From: Noviherbaspirillum sp. Root189
GTDB taxonomy: Bacteria; Pseudomonadota; Gammaproteobacteria; Burkholderiales; Burkholderiaceae_D
Direction: 5' to 3'
DNA length: 64,000 bases
NCBI RefSeq assembly: GCF_001428545.1
Contig: NZ_LMHZ01000014.1
Location: 28,399 to 92,398 of the forward strand
The position numbers and the translations under genes were made by a program. Under the pieces are notes generated by a model. It searched no databases. It was not told the DNA's origin and saw only the letters and a list, made by a program, of their open reading frames with translations. Positions 8,676 to 16,728 of this stretch are shown piece by piece (position 1 is the first letter of the stretch; every line of letters begins with the position of its first letter).

Positions 8676-9140
8676 TTATTCGACGGCCTGCAGCTTGCCG
8701 GGCGGATGAATCACCCTGGCAAATGAAAACGCAAATTCCGTATCGCCATAAAGCCGCAGATAAGCGAGTCGTTCCTTGGCTTCGGCAATCGTCGGTATGT
8801 GTCCGGGTTCAATCCACCACAGTGCGGTATACGGATCGCGGATGTGCTCAAACCAGTTCTTACGCTGACGCATTACCTGCGCATGGGCACTGCGATAGAC
8901 AAAGTGCTTCAGGTGGTCAATCGACGCCCAGACCGACATGTTGAACAGGATGTGGTCATCGTCGTAAGGATTGAGCGAGGTTGCATTGCCGTCATCGGTC
9001 TTGAGGCGCCAGACAAATCCCGGACTGCTGTCGGCAACCGCATTGATATCGTCGAGGCGGGCAACGAAACCTGCCATGACCGGATCATCGATCGGGGCGA
9101 GGGCGCGGGCAATATTGACCTGTGCGATATGGCACTTCAT
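8676..9140 (-). CDS. DUF3291-family protein
   Basis: A 154-residue protein resembling the DUF3291 family: an N-terminal MKCHIAQVNIARALAPIDDP strand, then GFVWRLKTDDGNAT, FNMSVWASIDHLKHFVYRSAH and WWIEPGHIPTIAEA. The fold resembles dimeric alpha/beta-barrel monooxygenase-like (ABM) domains, and the function is unknown. ATG 9140 is preceded by a strong AAGGAG site 10-15 bases upstream, which settles the start over the longer open frame to 9224. It lies 47 bases upstream of the cupin gene on the same strand, probably in one transcript. No Cys or metal motif is apparent. Confidence 0.7.
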   Translation of the reverse strand: MKCHIAQVNIARALAPIDDPVMAGFVARLDDINAVADSSPGFVWRLKTDDGNATSLNPYDDDHILFNMSVWASIDHLKHFVYRSAHAQVMRQRKNWFEHIRDPYTALWWIEPGHIPTIAEAKERLAYLRLYGDTEFAFSFARVIHPPGKLQAVE

Positions 9141-9188
9141 GGACGATCTCCTTGTTTTTATTTTGCAGAAGGGCATGCAGCCGGTAGC

Positions 9189-9240
9189 CGGTCCGGGCAT
9201 GTCGACTTCTTCAGTAGTCGACATCTCCCGCGCCGGACCG
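9189..9240. other. Large nested hairpin
   Basis: Outer arms CGGTCCGG (9189-9196) and CCGGACCG (9233-9240) enclose inner arms ATGTCGACT (9199-9207) and AGTCGACAT (9216-9224) around an 8-base loop. Both arm pairs are perfect. It lies between the DUF2917 gene, which ends at 9285 on the minus strand, and the DUF3291 gene. No T-run flanks it, so a plain intrinsic terminator is not certain. Confidence 0.6.
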
Positions 9241-9284
9241 CCTAACGATAGGTACGCGCATTGGCCTCACCTGGCGTTGATAAA

Positions 9285-9650
9285 TCAGCAGCAGGCGTCG
9301 CTGCAGGTACGATGCCGCTTCAGGCTGGTCTGGACGGTGGCATGCCCAAAGAGACGCTGTCCAAGACCGCTAATCCAGGTTGCCACGTTTTGCACAGCCT
9401 GTTTTGCCTGTACCGCACCGGCACGACGGCTGTCGATGCTGCTGTCGGTATCGGCTTCCACCACGATCAGGCGACCGGGAATGGCAGTAAAGGTATCGCC
9501 GGCGCTGAGCCAGTAATCGTGCTTGATGCCTTCAACGGTCAGCCAGACATTGCCGCGTGTCACGCGCAGGGTCTGGGGGCGCGAGGCAATACCGGAAACG
9601 GCTTCGCCAGGTTGGATGGATAGCAGCTGGTTTGTGAATAGTCCTCTCAT
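9285..9650 (-). CDS. DUF2917 domain protein
   Basis: A 121-residue protein whose first 75 residues fit the DUF2917 family: an LSIQPGEAVSGIA strand, LRVTRGNVWLTVEGIKHDYWLSAGD (a beta-rich, cupin-like core in which 'G.vWlT..g...D.wL..Gd' is the family pattern), then a degenerate tail ending in paired Cys. It is divergently paired with a GcvA-like LysR gene across about 150 bases, an arrangement common in Burkholderiales from memory. The LysR protein may control it. Function unknown. Confidence 0.7.
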   Translation of the reverse strand: MRGLFTNQLLSIQPGEAVSGIASRPQTLRVTRGNVWLTVEGIKHDYWLSAGDTFTAIPGRLIVVEADTDSSIDSRRAGAVQAKQAVQNVATWISGLGQRLFGHATVQTSLKRHRTCSDACC

Positions 9651-9798
9651 GACAGTACACTCCTGAAATGGCTGGGCGGGTGCCGCTGCAGGCTCGCAGT
9701 TGGAGGCAATCCCCGATCAGTTGAGTTTATTGTAGAGCTTGCCGAGACGATGACTAAACGATATATTTTGGCTTTCTTTGTTAGAAAAATTCACAAAG

Positions 9799-10713
9799 AT
9801 GGCTGACCTGCGACGCTTGCCCAATCTTGCCGCGCTGCGTGCTTTCGAAGCAGCGGCGCGCCATCAAAACTTTTCCCGCGCGGCGGAAGAAATCCATGTC
9901 ACGCACGGGGCCATCAGTCACCAAATAAGGGCGCTGGAAGAGGAACTGGGTATTGCGCTGTTCGCGCGCCATGGCAAGCGCATTGCCATCACGCCGGAAG
10001 GCGAGCGCTTCGCCGCTACCCTGCGCAAGGCGCTTGGCGATATCGCGGCGGCTGCCGCCGCGCTCAAGGCGGACAGCAAGCATAAGCGGCTGACCATTAC
10101 CGCCTTGCCTTCTTTTGCGGCGCGCTGGCTCTCTCCACGTATCGGACGCTTCATCGAACAGCATCCCGATCTGGAAGTGATACTGCAATCGAGCGGGCAC
10201 CTGACCGATTTCGTGCGCGAGTCGGTCGACATCGGTATTCGTTTCGGTCGCGGCCACTATCCCGGCCTGGTGGTCGAAAAACTGCTGGACGACTATTACT
10301 ATCCGGTCGTCAGCCCGCGCTTCAATGGCGGCAAGTTGCCGCGTACGCCGGAGGAAATGGCGCATTGCCCCTTGCTGCGCTGTGAAGGGGAGCCGTGGAC
10401 GCCCTGGTTCCGCGCGGCCGGCCTTGACCTGCTTGAGCCGGCTGCCGGCCTGGTGTTCCAGGATTCCTCAATGCTGGTGCGTGCCGCGGCCGATGGGCAC
10501 GGCATTGCCCTGGCACGTCATGTGGTGGCATTGACCGATCTGGCATCCGGCGATGTGGTACGCCTGTTCGATATCGCATCGCAGTGTGCGCTATCGTATT
10601 TTCTGGTGTGTCCGCAGGAATCGCTGCAGAAGCCGCAGGTCCAGGCATTCCGGCAATGGATGCTGGATGAGGTGGCACGCCCTGACCCGGCAGTGCGTAT
10701 CAAACAAGCTTAA
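9799..10713 (+). CDS. LysR-family regulator (GcvA-like)
   Basis: A 304-residue LysR regulator. The N-terminal RRLPNLAALRAFEAAARHQNFSRAA and HGAISHQIRALEEELGIALF stretches match the GcvA subgroup ('LPpLnaLraFeaaaRh.sf..AA.eL.vt..AvS.qi..LE'). The effector domain follows (LTITALPSFAARWLSPR, DIGIRFGRGHYPG). ATG 9799 gives the usual N-terminus, while an upstream TTG (9778) would add 7 residues. It is divergent from the DUF2917 gene, its likely target. Its 3' end overlaps the convergent ybeD-like gene by 4 bases. Confidence 0.85.
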   Translation: MADLRRLPNLAALRAFEAAARHQNFSRAAEEIHVTHGAISHQIRALEEELGIALFARHGKRIAITPEGERFAATLRKALGDIAAAAAALKADSKHKRLTITALPSFAARWLSPRIGRFIEQHPDLEVILQSSGHLTDFVRESVDIGIRFGRGHYPGLVVEKLLDDYYYPVVSPRFNGGKLPRTPEEMAHCPLLRCEGEPWTPWFRAAGLDLLEPAAGLVFQDSSMLVRAAADGHGIALARHVVALTDLASGDVVRLFDIASQCALSYFLVCPQESLQKPQVQAFRQWMLDEVARPDPAVRIKQA

Positions 10714-10979
10714 AGGACAACCTTGACCATGGGATGGGAAGACAGCTCCCGATACAGGTTATCCAGCTGTTCGCGGCTGGTCGCGCGCACAGTGACGGTC
10801 AGTGCCAGGTAGGTTCCTTTGGACGATGGACGCATATCCATTTTTCCGGCGTGGAAGGTGGGATCGTGACGTACCACGACATCGACCATGGTTTGTGCAA
10901 AGGCATCCTGCATCACCCCCATGATCTTGATGGGGAAATCGCTGGGATATTCAATGAGGCTTTCGGTAGGCTGAGACAT
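10710..10979 (-). CDS. ybeD: YbeD/DUF493 family protein
   Basis: An 89-residue protein of the YbeD (DUF493) family: IEYPSDFPIKIMG, the long central GTYLALTVTVRATSREQLDNLYRELSSHPMVKVVL (a ferredoxin-like ACT-resembling fold). ATG 10979 starts the conserved part; the frame extends upstream without conservation. In many proteobacteria this gene sits between dacA and lipB-lipA and is thought to affect lipoylation. Here dacA lies just upstream on the same strand, with a DUF1330 gene between, but lipB/lipA do not follow. The downstream neighbour is a convergent LysR gene. Confidence 0.82.
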   Translation of the reverse strand: MSQPTESLIEYPSDFPIKIMGVMQDAFAQTMVDVVVRHDPTFHAGKMDMRPSSKGTYLALTVTVRATSREQLDNLYRELSSHPMVKVVL

Positions 10980-11083
10980 GACGATATTCCGGCTGGGGCT
11001 GCCTCGCGTCCTTGTCGCGGGTGCAGCCAAATTGAAATGACCCTGGCGCCGATGACAGCTCCCGAGGTCGCAATGCCGGTATT

Positions 11084-11374
11084 TTACGCCGTTGCGTCGA
11101 CGCTGATGAGCACCACTTCGGCGCCTGCATCCCGTAACGGAATCAGCGCCTGGTATTCCGGCGAATCATGCCATGCACGTATTGCTTGCTTGTCGGGAAA
11201 GCGCGCAACCACGGTGTCGGTCTGTGGGTGCACGCCATTCAACACCTCCGCGACTTCGCCGCGAAACACCAGTTCGCCGCCCCAGGCAGCAATTGTCGCA
11301 CCGACACGCGAGCGGTAGGCATGCCATTTTTCCGGATCCGTAATGCGGATGTGACCAATGATGTAGGCAGTCAT
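11084..11374 (-). CDS. DUF1330 family protein
   Basis: A 96-residue protein matching DUF1330, a dimeric ferredoxin-like (ABM-type) domain. The signatures are YIIGHIRITDPEKWHAYRSRV, GGELVFRGE, VVARFPDKQAIRAWHDSPEYQALIPLRD and the terminal strand VVLISVD. The W-x-x-S-x-E-Y-x-x-L-x-x-x-R block is typical. Enzymatic function in the family is not established. It lies between dacA and ybeD on the same strand and may be an insertion into the common dacA-ybeD gene order. Confidence 0.82.
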   Translation of the reverse strand: MTAYIIGHIRITDPEKWHAYRSRVGATIAAWGGELVFRGEVAEVLNGVHPQTDTVVARFPDKQAIRAWHDSPEYQALIPLRDAGAEVVLISVDATA

Positions 11375-11474
11375 GGCGCTCCTGGATGTCGTTGAAGATC
11401 ATTGAGTGTAATGCAGCCCGGCATGCACGGGGATGGCCAACAGTGCGAAGGCAGAAAGAAAGATCAGAAACAAA

Positions 11475-11509
11475 GAGGCCGGGATGCCGCATGACGGCAT
11501 CCCGGCCTC
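11475..11509 (-). terminator. Intrinsic terminator of the D-alanyl carboxypeptidase gene
   Basis: A perfect 15-bp stem, GAGGCCGGGATGCCG with CGGCATCCCGGCCTC, around a 5-base loop. On the minus strand it is followed by TTTGTTTCTG. It lies 64 bases past the dacA stop codon. Confidence 0.85.
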
Positions 11510-11573
11510 GGGAAGAGGACAGGCGACCGGCTTGCAGCGATCGCCTGTTCTTGTTCTTGTTCTTGTTGCAGTG

Positions 11574-12719
11574 TTATTTCATCCAAAGACGCATGGAATC
11601 CCAGGCGCGGCCGAAGATGCTGGCTTCGTTGATCTGTTCCAGAGCAACGACCGGCAGTTCTGTCAGCGGCTTGCCGTCGACCATCATCTTCATGATGCCG
11701 ACCTTGCTGTTTTGCGCAACCGGCGCAACCAGCGGATCCTTGCGCTCGAGCACAGGCTTCATCTTGTCGGCGACGCCCTTCGGCACGGTCACGTAGATAT
11801 CCTGGGTAAAGCCGATCTTGACCTGGTTCTGCGATCCCTTCCAGACTTCCGGCGTGGCGACCGGCTGACCTTTCGCATACAGCTTCACGGTGTCGAAATT
11901 CTGGAAGCCCCAGTTCAGCAGCTTCTGGCTTTCCTGCGCGCGTACCTGGTCGGACACGGTGCCCAGCACGACGGAAATCAGGCGACGGTCGCCGCTGCCG
12001 TTCGGACGTTTGGCCGTGGAAATCAGACAGTAGCCCGCAGCGGCAGTATGGCCGGTCTTCATGCCATCGACGGTTGGGTCCAGCCACAGCAGGCGATTGC
12101 GGTTCGGCTGCTTGATCTTGTTATAGGTGAAATCCTTGGTCGAATAGATTTTGTAGTAATCCGGGTGGTCGTTGACGATGTGTGATGCCAGGATGGACAA
12201 GTCTTGCGCAGTCGAATAGTTTTCCGGACTCGGCAGACCGTGGGAATTGGCGAAATGCGTGTTCTTCAGACCCATGCGCTCGGCTTCACGGTTCATCAAA
12301 ACCACGAACGCATCCTCGGTGCCGGAGACCGCTTCGGCCAGCGCCACGGCGGCATCGTTGCCGGATTGCACGATCAGACCGTACAGCAAGTCGATTACCT
12401 TTACTGGCGTTGCCGGATCGATAAACATTTTCGAGCTGCTGGCATCGACTTTCCATGCGCGGACGGAAACATTCACCATTTGCTGCGGGTCGAGGCGTTT
12501 TTCCTTGATGGCGGAAAAGGCCAGATAAGCCGTCATGATCTTGACCAGCGATGCCGGTTCGATACGCATGGTCGGATCCTGGGAAGCCAGCACCTGACCG
12601 CTGGTAGCATCCAGCAGCAGCCACGATTTGGCGGCAATGGTGGGCGGCGGTAGCGCCTGCGCGAAGGCGACAGACACCGAGAAAGCGAAGGCGGCCAGAG
12701 CCGCGAGTAATTTTTTCAT
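11574..12719 (-). CDS. dacA: D-alanyl-D-alanine carboxypeptidase (PBP5/6 type)
   Basis: A 381-residue low-molecular-mass penicillin-binding protein that trims the terminal D-Ala from peptidoglycan stem pentapeptides in the periplasm. The signal peptide is at residues 1-20 (MKKLLAALAAFAFSVSVAFA). The active-site motifs are SLVK at 57-60 (nucleophile Ser57, Lys60), SGN at 119-121 and KTG at 221-223. The C-terminal beta domain and a short amphipathic end (AWDSMRLWM) likely anchor it to the membrane. ATG 12719 begins a good signal peptide; the upstream frame to 12773 is non-conserved. A strong terminator follows. dacA versus dacC cannot be decided from sequence alone. Confidence 0.92.
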   Translation of the reverse strand: MKKLLAALAAFAFSVSVAFAQALPPPTIAAKSWLLLDATSGQVLASQDPTMRIEPASLVKIMTAYLAFSAIKEKRLDPQQMVNVSVRAWKVDASSSKMFIDPATPVKVIDLLYGLIVQSGNDAAVALAEAVSGTEDAFVVLMNREAERMGLKNTHFANSHGLPSPENYSTAQDLSILASHIVNDHPDYYKIYSTKDFTYNKIKQPNRNRLLWLDPTVDGMKTGHTAAAGYCLISTAKRPNGSGDRRLISVVLGTVSDQVRAQESQKLLNWGFQNFDTVKLYAKGQPVATPEVWKGSQNQVKIGFTQDIYVTVPKGVADKMKPVLERKDPLVAPVAQNSKVGIMKMMVDGKPLTELPVVALEQINEASIFGRAWDSMRLWMK

Positions 12720-12859
12720 GGACGTAATGATTAAGCTCCGCCCCAGACCGCAGCGGATGACAAGAGGAAACAATGACCGAATTATAGCCTCGCGAAATCG
12801 CCAAAACCGGAAACCCTGCCATTCAGACAGCGTTTAAATTACATATTTCCGGCAAGCAA

Positions 12860-13483
12860 TTACCGATGCCACATTTCGACCACGAAACTCTTTATATGTT
12901 GCAACTTGCGATGAAAAAAGTGATCGGCGCCAGGGATGACAATCACTGGCAGATCTTGCGGACGTGCCCAGTCGAGCACATCGGAGAGAGGAATAGTGTC
13001 ATCCTGCTCACCATGGATCAGGATGGTATTGGCGGGCACATTCGGCATGGCCCATTTACCGGCGGCGCTGCCAACCAGTACCAGGCGCTCGGCAGGCGTA
13101 CCTTGCTCGGTCAGCCGGACTTGCAATTGGGATTGTACGAAAGTGCCAAAAGAGAAACCGCCCAGCGCGACAGGCAGATCCGGATACTGCTGCTTCATAT
13201 GGGCAAGCAGCAGCGCCATGTCGTCGGTCTCGCCACGACCGGCGTCGTGCACGCCCTCGGATTTGCCGACACCGCGGAAATTCATGCGTACCGTGGCATA
13301 GCCGATGGCCACAAAAGCGCGGGCCAGAGTCTGCGCCACCTTGTTGTCCATCGTGCCACCGTAGAGCGGATGCGGATGGGCGACGAGTGCCAGTCCACGC
13401 GGCGTCCCTTCGGGCAGGTCGAGTGCGCATTCCAGGGAGCCGGCTGCACCCATGATGGAGAAACGTTGGGTCTGTGCGTTCAT
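12860..13483 (-). CDS. Alpha/beta hydrolase (small dienelactone-hydrolase-like)
   Basis: A 207-residue alpha/beta hydrolase. The oxyanion-hole region is LVAHPHPLYGGTMDNKV, the nucleophile elbow GGFSFGTF holds Ser111, the acid lies in HGEQDDTIP, and the His in PGADHFFHRKL. This is the small 'HPHPLyGGtm.nkvv..la' subgroup found throughout Burkholderiales, sometimes annotated as an acyl-CoA thioesterase/hydrolase of unknown substrate. It precedes nothing closely on its strand; the ferredoxin gene lies 29 bases upstream, so both may share a transcript. Confidence 0.85.
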   Translation of the reverse strand: MNAQTQRFSIMGAAGSLECALDLPEGTPRGLALVAHPHPLYGGTMDNKVAQTLARAFVAIGYATVRMNFRGVGKSEGVHDAGRGETDDMALLLAHMKQQYPDLPVALGGFSFGTFVQSQLQVRLTEQGTPAERLVLVGSAAGKWAMPNVPANTILIHGEQDDTIPLSDVLDWARPQDLPVIVIPGADHFFHRKLQHIKSFVVEMWHR

Positions 13484-13512
13484 TGCGTGATGATGTTTAC
13501 GGGAAGTGCTGA

Positions 13513-13830
13513 TCAGATCTTCAGGCGTTCGACGATCTTGCCGCCGACGATGTGGACATCAATGATTTCATCGATGTCTTCCTTATCCACATAGGTGTAC
13601 CAGGTTCCCTGTGGATAGACCACCAGTACCGGGCCTTCCTCGCAGCGGTCGAGACATCCGGCCTTGTTGATCCGCACTTTACCCTGACCGCTCAGGCCGA
13701 GCTGTTTGATGCGTTTCTTCGCATGTTCTTGCGCGGTCTGCGCGCCCTTGTCGGCACAGCAGGGACGTCCTTCCTCACGGTGATTCAGGCAGAAGAACAC
13801 GTGATGTTCGTAGTACGGCTTGTCGGACAT
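13513..13830 (-). CDS. Thioredoxin-like [2Fe-2S] ferredoxin
   Basis: A 105-residue protein with the cysteine pattern of thioredoxin-fold 2Fe-2S ferredoxins: Cys14 and Cys24 (with Cys25), then Cys59 and Cys63 in KAGCLDRCEEGP. The terminal VVYPQGTWYTYV and DIDEIIDVHI complete the fold. Family members ('Shethna-type', or the peripheral NuoE-like fold) carry one cluster in electron transfer. Start ATG 13830 gives the usual SDKPYYEHHVFFC opening. Neighbours are the hydrolase downstream and a VanZ protein upstream; they do not reveal a redox partner. Confidence 0.88.
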   Translation of the reverse strand: MSDKPYYEHHVFFCLNHREEGRPCCADKGAQTAQEHAKKRIKQLGLSGQGKVRINKAGCLDRCEEGPVLVVYPQGTWYTYVDKEDIDEIIDVHIVGGKIVERLKI

Positions 13831-13880
13831 GTCGGTACTCGTTGATGCAATGGGAAAGCGGCAATCATACACCGCAGCGC

Positions 13881-15029
13881 TCACCTCTTCAGGCGATGCA
13901 TGCGATGCGACAGGATCCACAGCGCGAACAGCGGCCACACCACCGACAGGAAGTGCGCGGCGCCATTGAAATTGAGGAACTTTCCCTGTACCCAGGTTTG
14001 CAGCGTGGCGACAAAATAAGGGTTGGCGGGCACGAAGTTGATTGCGACCAGGCTCAACAACAGGCTGAGCGCCGCCAGCCGGCGTTGCACAATCGCCGGC
14101 GCAAAGCTCAGTCCGCCGACCATCATTGCGGCGATCAGGATGCCGCCCTTGGCGCCCGGCGTCAGCCATGCGAATGCATTGGCCGGTGTGAAGAGTAGCG
14201 CGTTCGCAGTCAGTTTGACCGTGAGTGCGGCGACGACCAGCCCAACTAGTAACGGCGCCTTGGGCGCCTGTTTGCGCAACAGGCAGGACAGCATGAGCAC
14301 CGCGCCTGTCATGCCGCCGGCGGTGATCAGCGTTTCGGCCAGCCAGTATTCCTGTACGGTCAGGTGGAAATCGCTGGTCATCATGGCATGCAGGTCGACC
14401 GGTTGTTCCAGCCAGTCTGACAGCCATTCCGACAAGGTCGGTATGAATTGTCCATGGCCAAACAGATAGCTTTGCGGATAAATCTGCGCCAGTGGCCACA
14501 AGCCGATCACGATCAGGCCACGGCCTGCTTCCGGAATCAGCCATTCGCGACGGATATGCAGCAAGCGGCTTTGCTCAAGGAAGAGTCCGCTCAGCAGCAC
14601 GCCGACGATGGCGCCCAACGCGGTCCCGGTGGTATTGGTCAAAAAATCCAGGTTGGATGACACGCGATTGGGCAGGAAGGTCTGCACCGCTTCCATCGTG
14701 CCGGAGAACATCAGCCCGTAAAGGACCGCGACAGTCGCCGCGCTACCATCACGTATTCTCGGATACAGTGCAAACACCACAAGCATGCCGAGCGGCAGAT
14801 AGCCGACGATGTTGGTGACGACGTCGAAGGCGGTCCAGTAATGCGGCATGGGCATGAACAGGAAATCCCATGGCGAGAGGCCGATGCTATGCCAGTTTGA
14901 GAACGGATAGAGGCTGGCGTAGGCAATCAGAAAGCTGTACATCAGCAGGCCGACGCGCGCAAAGGTGGAGGCGCTGGCGGGCAGGGCGGGATCTATCGCG
15001 GTGGACGGGTTTTCCTCTTTTGACAACAT
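13881..15029 (-). CDS. VanZ-like integral membrane protein
   Basis: A 382-residue inner-membrane protein with roughly ten hydrophobic segments. The N-terminal half fits the VanZ-like family: YASLYPFSNW near the first segment, FDVVTNIVGYLPLGML and SGTMEAVQTFLPNRVSSNLDFLTNTTGTALGA, the conserved 'E..Q.f.p.R..s..D...N..G...G' motif. The second half adds further membrane segments without a recognised domain. VanZ-like proteins are linked to teicoplanin resistance in enterococci, but most homologues are uncharacterised. It is immediately downstream of the Mla-like operon, so an envelope role is plausible. Confidence 0.82.
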   Translation of the reverse strand: MLSKEENPSTAIDPALPASASTFARVGLLMYSFLIAYASLYPFSNWHSIGLSPWDFLFMPMPHYWTAFDVVTNIVGYLPLGMLVVFALYPRIRDGSAATVAVLYGLMFSGTMEAVQTFLPNRVSSNLDFLTNTTGTALGAIVGVLLSGLFLEQSRLLHIRREWLIPEAGRGLIVIGLWPLAQIYPQSYLFGHGQFIPTLSEWLSDWLEQPVDLHAMMTSDFHLTVQEYWLAETLITAGGMTGAVLMLSCLLRKQAPKAPLLVGLVVAALTVKLTANALLFTPANAFAWLTPGAKGGILIAAMMVGGLSFAPAIVQRRLAALSLLLSLVAINFVPANPYFVATLQTWVQGKFLNFNGAAHFLSVVWPLFALWILSHRMHRLKR

Positions 15030-15110
15030 GGCGTTCGTGACATCGGTACGGACACCGGACGATGCCCCTGTTGCGTATTCTCGGCAGATGCGCAGCCTGC
15101 GGCAAGTGAA

Positions 15111-15770
15111 TTATTTGAGATCGAGCGTGCCCAGCCACATCATCGTGTCGACAATCATCGCGTCGCTTGCTGCTGCCAGTGCGCGCACGCCGCCGTCCGC
15201 ATCGGCGCTTGGTGCCGGCGCTTCGCGGTTGAACGAGCGCTGGGCCAGCAGACTGCGTCCCTTGAAGACTGAAGCGCGCATCCCGACTTTTCCCGTGCTT
15301 TGTTCCGGTGATGTAAAGCTTTGGATAAAGGTATCGACTTCGATGCGCAGCACCGGGACGTAGTTGGCGCCGTCGCTTGGCGAAAGTACCGCGCCGCCGG
15401 CCTGGGCGATGCGCACCTTCAGGTGTTGCTCCAGCAGCTGCGCCGGCGGCATGGTCCAGCGGGCTTGCGTATAAGGACGCGGCTGCTGCCCGTTGACGTA
15501 TTCAAGCCGGTAGAAAATGGTTGGCCGGTCGAGCCAGTTCGGCACGCCAATCTCGGCCACACTGATCGGCGGCAGGGCAGGCAATGCCGGTCCGGTGGCG
15601 GCGCCGGTGCTCGCGCTCGTGCTTGTACTCGTGCGTAATGGACCCAGATCGTAGAGCGTGGCGGAGTCCGGACGGATGACGGTCGAACAGGCTGACAATA
15701 GCGCGGCAAGCGCGAACGGGGCGAGCGATGCCATCGTCATTCTTGCGGCAAACATCGAAAACGTGATCAT
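15111..15770 (-). CDS. ABC-type transport auxiliary lipoprotein (PqiC/YmbA-like)
   Basis: A 219-residue lipoprotein of the ABC-type transport auxiliary family. The signal peptide ends in the lipobox ALLSAC. It continues with YDLGPL, a mature start common in this family, then ISVAEIGVPNWLDRPTIFYRL and RWTMPPAQLLEQHLKVRI. It is the last gene of the permease-ATPase-MlaD-lipoprotein set and begins 12 bases after mlaD. Like PqiC or the Mla accessory lipoprotein, it probably sits at the inner face of the outer membrane and docks the MCE ring. The start is uncertain: ATG 15770 or the internal ATG 15740. Confidence 0.85.
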   Translation of the reverse strand: MITFSMFAARMTMASLAPFALAALLSACSTVIRPDSATLYDLGPLRTSTSTSASTGAATGPALPALPPISVAEIGVPNWLDRPTIFYRLEYVNGQQPRPYTQARWTMPPAQLLEQHLKVRIAQAGGAVLSPSDGANYVPVLRIEVDTFIQSFTSPEQSTGKVGMRASVFKGRSLLAQRSFNREAPAPSADADGGVRALAAASDAMIVDTMMWLGTLDLK

Positions 15771-15782
15771 GCGTATTTCTCC

Positions 15783-16718
15783 CTAGTTGGTCGGCGCGCT
15801 GAAGCCCTGCTCACCCGGCCCCGGTGCAACCGTCGGGGAGCCGAACAGCACGCTTTGCGGACGTTCGCTCAGGTTGTCGAGGGTGCGGTTGAGTGCGCGC
15901 AGAGACGAGCGTGCATCATTGGCCAGCGGCAGCGTTTCATATTCGATCTTGTTGGCCACCGCGCCGACCTGTTCGACGCTGTTGGTAATGCGTTCAATCG
16001 CGCCGTTCGGCCCCTGCAGGCCGGTCGTCAGTCCATTGAGGCTGCGGGTGAGGTTGCCGGCGTCCTTCGACAGCGAATCCAATGTGGCCAGCGTTCGCTG
16101 CGCCTGCGCGGTCACGGCGGGCAGACGATCGAGCGTCGGCTGCAGATTGCGCGGGATGGTCTCCAGTGCGGTCGCTGCCTTGCTGACGTTGTCGAAGGCG
16201 CCCAGTATCGCTTTCTGATTGGCCGGATCGAGCATGGTGTTGATGCGCTTGGCGACTTCTTCGGTCTGCTCCAGGATGGCCAGGCCGCGATTCTGCAACT
16301 GGTCAAACAGGCTGGGCCGCATTTCGATCCGTGCGATCTGCGCGGGGCTGCTTGGCACGCGCACCGGACGACTGCCGTCGTCGTCGAGCTGCACGTAGGC
16401 GATACCCGTCACGCCTTGATAGCCCAGCGTGGCGAACGTCGATTGCGTAATGGGCGTGTCGGGCTTGACGCTGATCTGTACCAGGATCTGGCCGGGGACA
16501 TTGGGATCGAAATTGATTTCGTTGACCTTGCCGACATCCAGCCCGCGGTACCGCACATCGGCCTGGGGATTCAGCCCGGGAATCGACAGCTTGGTGGCGA
16601 TCTGGTACGGCACCCACTGGACCTGGTCGCGGTTGAACCATATGCCGATGAGGATGGCGGCCGCCAGCAATGCCAGCGTGAACACGCCGGCGATCAATGC
16701 ATGCGACTTGTTTTCCAT
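15783..16718 (-). CDS. MlaD-family (MCE domain) lipid transport protein
   Basis: A 311-residue MCE protein. One N-terminal membrane helix (ALIAGVFTLALLAAAILIG) is followed by the MCE domain at about residues 38-115 (YQIATKLSIPGLNPQADVRYRGLDVGKV, LGYQGVTGIAYVQL). A long alpha-helical/coiled region follows (NRGLAILEQTEEVAKRIN..., TLDRLPAVTAQAQRTLATLDSL), ending in a Pro/Gly tail. MCE proteins form hexameric rings carrying phospholipids between the inner and outer membranes. ATG 16718 gives a start just before the helix. It lies 10 bases after the ATPase gene. It is longer than enterobacterial MlaD and closer to PqiB/YebT-like single-MCE versions in Burkholderiales. Confidence 0.88.
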   Translation of the reverse strand: MENKSHALIAGVFTLALLAAAILIGIWFNRDQVQWVPYQIATKLSIPGLNPQADVRYRGLDVGKVNEINFDPNVPGQILVQISVKPDTPITQSTFATLGYQGVTGIAYVQLDDDGSRPVRVPSSPAQIARIEMRPSLFDQLQNRGLAILEQTEEVAKRINTMLDPANQKAILGAFDNVSKAATALETIPRNLQPTLDRLPAVTAQAQRTLATLDSLSKDAGNLTRSLNGLTTGLQGPNGAIERITNSVEQVGAVANKIEYETLPLANDARSSLRALNRTLDNLSERPQSVLFGSPTVAPGPGEQGFSAPTN

Positions 16719-16728
16719 AAGTGCTTTC

